Of a DNA stretch of 64,000 nt, positions 1-6,935 are shown one piece after another. The DNA is taken from contig NZ_BCNY01000015.1 of assembly GCF_001602375.1 (NCBI RefSeq), forward strand, positions 744,001-808,000, in the 5' to 3' direction. The notes under the pieces were generated by a model. That model was not told where the DNA came from and did not search any database. It worked only from the letters and a program-made list of their open reading frames with translations. The DNA is from Methanoculleus horonobensis (GTDB taxonomy: Archaea > Halobacteriota > Methanomicrobia > Methanomicrobiales > Methanoculleaceae). The first letter of the stretch is position 1. Each line of letters starts with the position of its first letter. The position numbers were made by a program, and so were the translations under genes.

Positions 1-353
1 TGAGTTCCTCGCAGTTGTAATCAATCATCGACGAATACATTTTAGATCGTTTCAGGTGCGTTCTCCCCGGAATCAGCGTAAAGAGGCGTAATGAGAGATC
101 CTGCTCGGGAAAATTTGCGTAGGTTAGCGGCGGAATCGATACCGCCATCGAAGAAGAGCGGGCACCGTTTTGACATCGTCTGACCATCTAAATGGATTAA
201 TTAATTGGATATATATGTTCCGGAACTTCTTTTGCCCCGGATCGTTCCGGGAACAGTTATCCGCTGTCCCGGGGTTGAACGGGCTCACCTCCTGACGAGG
301 AGCGATCCAGAAGATGGATATGAGATCCCCGCCCATCTTTCCCCTGAATTCTC
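1..353. other. Intergenic leader with two similar palindromes
   Basis: I see no convincing gene here. The stretch at 195-216 is AT-rich (TTAATTAATTGGATATATAT) and could hold a TATA element. It is followed by the perfect palindrome GTTCCGGAAC at 217-226 and the related GTTCCGGGAAC at 244-254. Their spacing, about 27 bases start to start, would suit a dimeric regulator acting on the downstream small membrane protein gene. That role is inferred only. Confidence 0.4.
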
Positions 354-545
354 ATGGGAAACGACACCGGCACACTGGCAATCACCATCTCCCTCCTCGG
401 CATCGCGTTCGTGCTACACTTCTCGGCAGCACCCTACTACTTCATCGGATCGGCGCCGACGGGGTTCGGCACCGGGACGCTCGGCCTGATGATCTGCGTC
501 CTCGGGGTGCTTCTCGGCGGGTTTGCCGCCGCAAAGAGGGAATGA
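354..545 (+). CDS. Small two-helix membrane protein
   Basis: The predicted 63-residue protein has two hydrophobic segments, at about residues 8-24 and 40-58, joined by a short Gly/Pro/Ser loop. It ends in a basic, charged tail (AAAKRE). Its third-position GC bias matches neighbouring real genes, and it does not overlap the minus-strand reductase gene that ends just downstream. No family is recognised. It is probably a small integral membrane protein of unknown role. No strong ribosome binding site is visible before the ATG, so the start is tentative. Confidence 0.5.
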   Translation: MGNDTGTLAITISLLGIAFVLHFSAAPYYFIGSAPTGFGTGTLGLMICVLGVLLGGFAAAKRE

Positions 546-556
546 GGGCCGACCCC

Positions 557-1222
557 TCACTTCTTCGCGGCGTAGACCAGATGCACCGTCCCCTGCTCCA
601 TCGGCACGGCCTTCTGGAGTTCGAGCGCCGTCTGTCCCCCTGCCCGGCCGAAGAGTTTCTTCTCTCCTTCACCGGCGATGACCTGATAGACGATCAGGCT
701 GATCTTATCCGCGATCCCCTCACGGATCAGGACGTCGTTTAACTCGGGACCGGAGTCCGAGACCACCCGCGTGATCCCGAACCGCTCCCCGAGTTCCCGG
801 AGAGCCGCCCTGAGGTCTACCCGCTCCGCGCCGCACCGGATGAACGGGTACTCCCGCTCGCGGAGGTAGTCGAGGTAGTCCACCGGAGTCGCCTCCGAGA
901 CGAGGACGACGACGTCTTTCGTGTGCTCCATGTTCCGGTAGAAGTGGAGCAGGTTCTTGAGTATGCCCCTGCTGTCGACGAGGACGAAGATGGGCCGGGG
1001 GTCGTCCGGCCGGACCCCGGGCCGGTGCCGGTCGGCCTCCGTCTCGGGCTCGTTGATATCCATGAAGAGCTCGATCCCGGTCTTTGCCGTGGCCGAACCC
1101 GCGAGGACCGCCCCAGCCTCGAAGGCCAGGAGCGCACCGTAGTGCAGCCCGAGATCGACCTCAAAGCCTCGTACCGCGTGATCGAGGCTCACGCTATTGT
1201 GGATGATGACTTCCGGACACAT
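557..1222 (-). CDS. RibD C-terminal / dihydrofolate-reductase-fold reductase
   Basis: The 221-residue protein opens with a beta strand and the phrase EVIIHNSVSLD, the hallmark start of the RibD C-terminal (DHFR-like) reductase family. The archaeal member ArfC reduces the diaminopyrimidine intermediate of riboflavin and F420 biosynthesis with NAD(P)H. The length fits archaeal stand-alone members. The central region (FVLVDSRGIL, residues ~90-105) and the conserved SDSGPELNDVLIREG (~165-179) fit the nucleotide-binding half. The residue after SLD is His where most relatives have Gly. It is divergently oriented to the HD-domain gene. The family is secure, but the substrate is not proven; a more generic DHFR-family reductase is possible. 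Confidence 0.75.
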   Translation of the reverse strand: MCPEVIIHNSVSLDHAVRGFEVDLGLHYGALLAFEAGAVLAGSATAKTGIELFMDINEPETEADRHRPGVRPDDPRPIFVLVDSRGILKNLLHFYRNMEHTKDVVVLVSEATPVDYLDYLREREYPFIRCGAERVDLRAALRELGERFGITRVVSDSGPELNDVLIREGIADKISLIVYQVIAGEGEKKLFGRAGGQTALELQKAVPMEQGTVHLVYAAKK

Positions 1223-1329
1223 GCAGGATGGATACGCGCGTTCGGGATATAGCCTGCGCAGGTTCGCACCCCCCGGCCGATACAGAAAGCCCTATCCCCT
1301 TTCCCGGCCGAGAACTCTTCACTGGTACC

Positions 1330-2565
1330 ATGGAGATCCCGCCCCACATCGCCGACCGGATGGCCCGGAGGATGGCCGACCGGGAATCGCTCCTCTCGCC
1401 CCGGGCGACCCGGAACGCCGATTACCTCAGGCGGTCCGGCCGCAAACCCGAGGACCCGATCATCCGGCCGCCGTTCTTCCGGGACGCCGACCGGATCGTC
1501 CACTCGAAGGCCTACTCGCGCTACATCGACAAGACCCAGGTCTTCTACCTCGTCGAGAACGACCACATCACCCACCGCGTCCTCCACGTCCAGCTCGTCT
1601 CGAAGATCGCAAGGACGATCGGGCGTGCCCTCAGCCTGAACGAGGATCTGATCGAGGCGATCGCCCTCGGCCACGACATCGGGCACGTGCCCTACGGCCA
1701 CCTCGGGGAGAAGTTCCTCGACGAGCTCTGCGCCGAGCACGGGCTCGGGGGGTTCCGGCACAACGTCCAGAGCGTCCGGTTCCTCGACGTCGTCGAGGAC
1801 TGCGACCTCACGCTTCAGGTGCTGGATGGGATCCTCTGCCACAACGGCGAGGTCCACGACCAGAGCCTCGTGGTCGAGGGCGAGGCCAACTGGGACTCGT
1901 TCGCGGAGAAACTGCAGAGGATCGAGAACGGGACCGACGCCCTCCCCCTCACCGCCGAGGGGTGCGTGGTGCGGATCGCCGACAGCATCTCCTACCTCGG
2001 CCGGGACCTTGCGGACGCCCTCGAGGTCGAGGTCATCGACGATGGGGCTCTGCAGGAGTTCCCCGAGAACTGCATGGCCCTCTTCGGCATCACCGGGAGA
2101 GGGAAGGAGGATTTTTCAGAGATCAACCGGAGGGTGCTCGACGTCCTCATCAAGGACATCGTCACGAATAGTTACGACGCCGACTGCATCGCCTTCTCGG
2201 CGGAGGCATCGGCGTGCGTTGCGGCCTTCAAAGAGTTCAACCTACATCACATCTACGGGAATAAAAAACTCCTGAAAAACGAAGAGAAGATCCGGTTCAT
2301 GTTCCGCTACCTCTTCGACCGCATCCTTGAGGATATCGGGAATGAGCGGAAAGACTCGTCGGCCTACGAAGACCTGATCGACGCGCCGTGGGCGTCCCGG
2401 CGGTACATCGATGCCGCTTCGCCGGCGGAGCTCGCGAGAGACTTCATCGCCGGGATGACGGACCGCTACTTCGAGCAGGTCTTCCGGCAGAGCATCCTTC
2501 CGGAGAGGGTCCGGTCGAGGTACCGGGTGGAAGGACCCTTGCCGGGAGAGCGGGACCGACCGTGA
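1330..2565 (+). CDS. HD-domain dGTP triphosphohydrolase-like protein
   Basis: The protein (411 residues from this ATG) belongs to the dGTPase branch of HD phosphohydrolases, which split dNTPs to nucleoside and triphosphate and act in dNTP pool control or phage defence. The N-terminus has the typical basic segment and an RDADRIVHSKAYSRYIDKTQV-like block. The metal-binding residues follow: His around 79-85 (HITHR) and the HD doublet at about 115-116 in GHDIGHVPYGHLGE. The residual C-terminal half is helical. An in-frame ATG lies upstream at 1228, but that 34-residue extension has no family similarity, so I prefer 1330. The exact nucleotide specificity cannot be read from the sequence. Confidence 0.8.
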   Translation: MEIPPHIADRMARRMADRESLLSPRATRNADYLRRSGRKPEDPIIRPPFFRDADRIVHSKAYSRYIDKTQVFYLVENDHITHRVLHVQLVSKIARTIGRALSLNEDLIEAIALGHDIGHVPYGHLGEKFLDELCAEHGLGGFRHNVQSVRFLDVVEDCDLTLQVLDGILCHNGEVHDQSLVVEGEANWDSFAEKLQRIENGTDALPLTAEGCVVRIADSISYLGRDLADALEVEVIDDGALQEFPENCMALFGITGRGKEDFSEINRRVLDVLIKDIVTNSYDADCIAFSAEASACVAAFKEFNLHHIYGNKKLLKNEEKIRFMFRYLFDRILEDIGNERKDSSAYEDLIDAPWASRRYIDAASPAELARDFIAGMTDRYFEQVFRQSILPERVRSRYRVEGPLPGERDRP

Positions 2566-2672
2566 GCGAAGGCCCCTGACCGCCCGATATCGGCCGGAAA
2601 TCCCGTTCTGGTCGATGGGTATAACCCGCTGGTTCCTATGAATTCATATCGCGTTACTCACTGACCCCCTCT

Positions 2673-3014
2673 ATGCACAGACCAATTCTCATTCTGGGCC
2701 TGGTCGCGGTTCTTGTTCTGGCAGCCGGTTGTATTGGGCTCGTCGGCCCCGACCCGAAGGTCGTGCAGGACTCCGCGACCCGGGACATCAGCCTCTCAAA
2801 AGGGCTCGTGTACAACGTGGACGCGGAGATCCGAAACGACGGAAGTGACGGAGACATCATCGTGACGGCGAGACTGATCGACGAGGAGAAAGGATTTACC
2901 CGCGACGAAATCTCGGTGCGGGTTTTCATCCCCGGAGGAGAGACAAAATGGGTCAGCCTCGTCCTGGATGGGGACGTCGGCAGGACGTACCGGCACAGTG
3001 TTGAGGTGCGGTAA
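2673..3014 (+). CDS. Small secreted lipoprotein
   Basis: The 113-residue protein starts with a signal peptide (RPILILGLVAVLVL) and a lipobox LAAGC, so Cys20 is probably the lipidated residue. The mature part has one small beta-rich domain containing VYNVDAEIRNDGSDGDIIV. This pattern resembles the single-domain FxLYD/CARDB-like lipoproteins found in Methanomicrobiales. It is expected at the outer face of the cell membrane. It stands alone between the HD-domain gene and the defence island. No enzymatic motif is visible and the function is unknown. Confidence 0.7.
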   Translation: MHRPILILGLVAVLVLAAGCIGLVGPDPKVVQDSATRDISLSKGLVYNVDAEIRNDGSDGDIIVTARLIDEEKGFTRDEISVRVFIPGGETKWVSLVLDGDVGRTYRHSVEVR

Positions 3015-3079
3015 CAGGAGGTGCTGGCGGAAGGGTTTTTCGCCCCTCTTAGCACACTGATTTCAGGATGATCTCGATG

Positions 3080-3754
3080 TTAATCTCCTACATCTGCAGC
3101 AGATAACTGCTTCTCTCTATAATATTTGCATTTTTCTCGTAATGGACACTCTAGATGCAATGGATTTCTTGACCTGCAGATCGCTGCTGAAAAATCAAGG
3201 ATCGCAAAGAGAAGTTTTCCCGGCTCGTCAACATCGAAGAGGGTATCTGCCAGATCCCGTACCTCCTTCTTCCTGCGGATCTCACCAGTGAGATGTAAGC
3301 CGAAAAATCTGTTTATGAATCGCGCTATATTTGCGTCCACAACACGGTGTGGTATCTTATAGCAGACTGTAAGAATTACACCGGAGACATATTCTCCCAC
3401 CCCAGGGATGGCCTGTAGCCTACTTTCGCTGTCCGGGAATATCCCCTGATAATGCTCGACAACATATTTTGCTGCTCCGATAAAGTGACCCGATCGCCAG
3501 TGCAGCCCAAGGTGCTCTGTAACTTCTCTTATATCTGAAGGATCCGCTTCCGCGAGAGAGTAGATATTGGGATACTTCTGTAGGAATTGGGTATAGACTG
3601 GAACAACCTGATCTGCCCGAGTTCTATGAAGCATGAATTCTACAATCATTATTCGGTAAGGATCCCGGGTGCGACGCCATGGATAGTCTCTGTAATGTTT
3701 TTCACCCCAACGAAAAAGAGCAGATTGTAGCACCTTCATCTCACCCGATCTCAT
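3080..3754 (-). CDS. Mig/MutY-like mismatch DNA glycosylase (HhH-GPD)
   Basis: The 224-residue protein has the full HhH-GPD fold: PWRRTRDPY and MLHRTRADQV early, the helix-hairpin-helix IPGVGEY at 116-122 and the catalytic Asp140 in VVDANI. Tyr122 occupies the position held by Lys in endonuclease III. The archaeal Mig thymine-DNA glycosylase also has Tyr there, so T:G repair is the best guess. The iron-sulfur motif reads C193-x6-H200-x2-C203-x5-C209, with His replacing the usual second Cys. It is the last gene of the defence run, 48 bp behind the AIPR gene and on the same strand as the cytosine methyltransferase. A Vsr-like role, repairing deaminated 5-methylcytosine, is therefore plausible. 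MutY-type A:G activity is the alternative. Confidence 0.8.
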   Translation of the reverse strand: MRSGEMKVLQSALFRWGEKHYRDYPWRRTRDPYRIMIVEFMLHRTRADQVVPVYTQFLQKYPNIYSLAEADPSDIREVTEHLGLHWRSGHFIGAAKYVVEHYQGIFPDSESRLQAIPGVGEYVSGVILTVCYKIPHRVVDANIARFINRFFGLHLTGEIRRKKEVRDLADTLFDVDEPGKLLFAILDFSAAICRSRNPLHLECPLREKCKYYREKQLSAADVGD

Positions 3755-3802
3755 AGATTACCCACCACTGCCAGATCGCATGCGGTCCATGAAAAAGTGG
3801 TA

Positions 3803-5917
3803 CTATGACTCTACCCCGTCTTTCCGGCCACTCTCTGCCAAGACCTGCAATATCGTTTTTGCCTGCAGGACCTGTTCTTTCTTAGGTTTCATCCCTCTCC
3901 CGGACATCTTCTGCATCCTCCTGAGAAGAGCGATATCCTCGTGAGAGAAACTCTCTGTCCCGGCAGCATCCCGGATGATTTTCAGCCACTTCTGGGGAGT
4001 CAGCTTTCTGATAAATTGTTCATAATCGATAGACTCCCCCAACAGTGCCGGCCCGTGCCCGGTTGCCGCCTCATTTGCTTGATCTGTACCGGAAGTCCCT
4101 GTCTCCTCAGTCCTGCAGCGGGTCCTGGCGTCACGCGCTCTTATGGTTTCTTTGTCGACCAGCTCAGACTTTAAAGCATCCGGGAGGGAGACGTTCTCCT
4201 TCAGCAGCGATTCCCAGCACTCCTCCTTCTTGCACCACTCAGTGATGTTCTTCCCTCCGGGAGGAGTCGTGATGTGTGCCTGCACTATCCGGGACAGAGC
4301 AGTAATGGCATTTTCAAGAGCCGGCGAGAGCCTCTGCTCCTTCCAGATCCGCTCTAGGTTAATGCGCTGATCTGTGAGTTTCGACAGAAGGGCAACTGTG
4401 TAAGTGACGATATTCGCCTTGTATCCACCATATTTCAGACCGTGGACGATCTTATCCGTGCGTCTGAAAAGAATTGCCTGTGCGATCAGGAGCCGGAAGT
4501 ATTCGGCATCCGGAACAAACTCGCCCCGCTCCCTGTATTGGATAATGAAATCGCGGTAATTCTTCTCCGCACCGAGACTGACGATATGAGGCAACTGGTC
4601 CCAGGACTGTTCAAACTTTGCAAGATCTGTCTTGGTGAAACGCTGTCCGGTCGGGTTCTGCTCCCCAAATACCCTCCTCTGTTTTGGAGTGATTTTTCGT
4701 GCCTTATCATCCTGGTACTGCCCCCGGGCACGCTCATAATACCAGCGGGTTTCCAGCTGACTCCCTCTTTTCGCCGGAGCCCACATCTGACGGGATAACT
4801 TCTGAAGGGTAACATGGAAGGGATCGTTGGAGGTAAAGTCAGCGGTGTTTATTTTATTCTGGCTGTTGGCACATTCAGAGATCTTCGGAACAATATAATC
4901 GATATCCTCCGGATTTTTCAAGACGGTCAGTTTCACCTGAACGTAGACTCCTGATACATCCTTTTTGTCCTTTGTACGGGTGTGGTAGATCGATGCAGTT
5001 GTCTGCCCTCCATTCACGATCTGAAAATCCCGGATACGACGGATTCCCGGCACCCCGCTATCTGTATCCACCAGCTCGACACTTTCGGCAGTTGCAGATA
5101 TTCCGTTATTGTATGCCAGGAACATATGCGGCTGGTTGAGAACTGTATCGCGGATCCCCTTGTTGACGTTTCCTCTCATCTGCAGGTAGGCGCGGACATT
5201 TCGCTCAAGAAGTCGGGGACCAAACTTCCCATAGAGATCTGCCAGAATGTCCGCTGGCATGATGCAGAGATATGAGGTGTATACCGGGTTCTCCTCTGGC
5301 ATAGGGAGGCATAGGAGTGGTTTTCCGAAATCGCTGGCCAGATCAATCTCGATTGGTTCAAGTCGGTTCTCCGAACTTACCAGCCGATGCAGCCGCTGCA
5401 TGTCCCAGACATGGCTGGAGATCCGGTATGAGCCGCATTCCTCATCCTCGATAGCGTCGATGCCGGCAATGCCATCGGTCAGGACAAACAGCCGGACGTG
5501 GGTGAGCCTGTTCCGGAGCTGGTATATGCGGTCGGCCAGGTCAAAAGCTGGCGAGGACTCCTCCAGATTCGCGTAATCACGCCGGATTGCCCTATCAAAG
5601 AATGTTCTGAGTCGTTTCAGCTGCTGCTGGAGATCCCCTTTCGCAACGCGGACAGGTGGACATTCACCGGTATAATGCGAAACAAACAGATCAAGGTTCT
5701 CATTATCATTGAAAAAAGCATATCCGTTAACTTTGATACCTCGCGCCTGATGGGTGCAGATCTCGCGGTCATCGATCTCTCCTGCATCGGCAAGGTATTC
5801 CATCATCAGATTTGTAAACTGCTCTTCCGAAAACGCCTCGGCATCCGTATCCCGGGAACCCGCTATGATATCCTGACAAAACTTCTCTGCAAACTGATTG
5901 AGTTCTGTATCACTCAT
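3803..5917 (-). CDS. AIPR-family abortive infection protein (Mza-type defence)
   Basis: This protein of about 704 residues carries the AIPR (abortive infection phage resistance) signature. The block FQIVNGGQTTASI lies near residue 300, and the later ECANSQNKINTADFTSNDPFH lies about 60 residues downstream. Family members recur beside Z1 helicases, DUF4420 nucleases and GHKL ATPases in predicted restriction-like systems; their biochemical role is not settled. The start at 5917 is preferred over the ATG at 5932 because GGGTGCAGAA lies directly before it. The gene overlaps the end of the DUF4420 gene by 8 bp. Codon use is less GC-rich than in housekeeping genes nearby, in keeping with horizontal acquisition of the whole island. 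Confidence 0.85.
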   Translation of the reverse strand: MSDTELNQFAEKFCQDIIAGSRDTDAEAFSEEQFTNLMMEYLADAGEIDDREICTHQARGIKVNGYAFFNDNENLDLFVSHYTGECPPVRVAKGDLQQQLKRLRTFFDRAIRRDYANLEESSPAFDLADRIYQLRNRLTHVRLFVLTDGIAGIDAIEDEECGSYRISSHVWDMQRLHRLVSSENRLEPIEIDLASDFGKPLLCLPMPEENPVYTSYLCIMPADILADLYGKFGPRLLERNVRAYLQMRGNVNKGIRDTVLNQPHMFLAYNNGISATAESVELVDTDSGVPGIRRIRDFQIVNGGQTTASIYHTRTKDKKDVSGVYVQVKLTVLKNPEDIDYIVPKISECANSQNKINTADFTSNDPFHVTLQKLSRQMWAPAKRGSQLETRWYYERARGQYQDDKARKITPKQRRVFGEQNPTGQRFTKTDLAKFEQSWDQLPHIVSLGAEKNYRDFIIQYRERGEFVPDAEYFRLLIAQAILFRRTDKIVHGLKYGGYKANIVTYTVALLSKLTDQRINLERIWKEQRLSPALENAITALSRIVQAHITTPPGGKNITEWCKKEECWESLLKENVSLPDALKSELVDKETIRARDARTRCRTEETGTSGTDQANEAATGHGPALLGESIDYEQFIRKLTPQKWLKIIRDAAGTESFSHEDIALLRRMQKMSGRGMKPKKEQVLQAKTILQVLAESGRKDGVES

Positions 5918-6935
5918 TTCTGCACCCTGCAATTTTTATCCGGAATGTCTCATCATCCACGACAAAGGCAGCACAGGCAGAGAGACTCACTGAGTACTGA
6001 ACGTCCCCCACCCCGTTAACAAGAGCCCGTTCGGTTATCCGGGGGAAACCTTCTCTGATATGGAAGATCTGCCCGGTGCGGTCTGTGTAGCCCGTATCCT
6101 CGTACCTGTCCCGGTGCTCATCCAGATAGCCTGCCTGAATCAGAAGATCCTCAAAAAGTGTGGTAGTAGTGGGGTCCCCGGACAGCTCATTACGGATACC
6201 ATCAATAATCGCCGGTAGGGTCCCATCACCGTCACGCACTTCTCTGAGTGAAAGGTGATACAGGTATAACGCATCCAGACCGGTGTCATCCAGCTGCTGT
6301 TCACTTGCGATCGGCACTTTCTGATGCTGCTTGGCGATGCTGGTCTTCACCTCGATGGCAATGCCGGAGATCTGGAAGTCCTGCTGGGCTTTGCGCGGTC
6401 CGGTCCATGCTGGAACGGCCTGCCCGGCCCCGACAGCGGGTATGAGGTAATCCTGGAGGAACCTGAGCTCACCATACAGACCCCTTTGTGCAGCAGGGCT
6501 CAGCCCTTCCGGTCCGTACCGGTCGAGGAACTGCTGCCACATCTCCAGCCGCTGAAGAAGAGCCTTTAACATCGCCTTCTCCGAAGACTCGCGGGAACAG
6601 GAGGATACAACATCTTCCGTGAGTCGGGAGAAAATATCCTGATACCGGCGGTCGTTCAGAACCAGCTGGATTGTCGCATGGTGGCTCCTGTCTTCTGACA
6701 GGACGGTCTGCCGTATCTCAAAACCTTTCGAACGCGGGAGTGACCACTGGTTGATTACGCTTTCACGTCTGATCCGGATCAGGAGCATCCGGCTGTTATC
6801 CGGCACCTGCACACCAAGGAGGAAGTCAAATGCCGAATCCTGAAGTACTCGCAGCGTGAGAATATCCTCCCGGGTTGTGCCTCCGGCACGCTGCTCCAGA
6901 TCGGCCCAGATCCGATCAAAGTCCTCAGCTGCCAA
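5910..6935 (-). CDS. DUF4420 PD-(D/E)XK nuclease-like protein
   Basis: The 341-residue protein matches the DUF4420 family, which is predicted to have a PD-(D/E)XK nuclease fold. The catalytic-type residues are visible in order: Glu156 in GELRFL, Asp186 in QQDFQ, then Glu195 and Lys197 in IAIEVKTS. It overlaps the Z1 gene by 11 bp upstream and the AIPR gene downstream, so these genes are almost certainly translated together. It probably supplies the DNA-cleaving activity of the island, with the Z1 protein as motor. That assignment is inferred from family knowledge and gene order. Confidence 0.8.
   Translation of the reverse strand: MAAEDFDRIWADLEQRAGGTTREDILTLRVLQDSAFDFLLGVQVPDNSRMLLIRIRRESVINQWSLPRSKGFEIRQTVLSEDRSHHATIQLVLNDRRYQDIFSRLTEDVVSSCSRESSEKAMLKALLQRLEMWQQFLDRYGPEGLSPAAQRGLYGELRFLQDYLIPAVGAGQAVPAWTGPRKAQQDFQISGIAIEVKTSIAKQHQKVPIASEQQLDDTGLDALYLYHLSLREVRDGDGTLPAIIDGIRNELSGDPTTTTLFEDLLIQAGYLDEHRDRYEDTGYTDRTGQIFHIREGFPRITERALVNGVGDVQYSVSLSACAAFVVDDETFRIKIAGCRNE

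Noticed and set aside
5498-6019. Plus-strand frames inside the defence island as extra genes
   Set aside because: They are antisense to the AIPR and DUF4420 genes, lack ribosome sites and have no recognisable domain.
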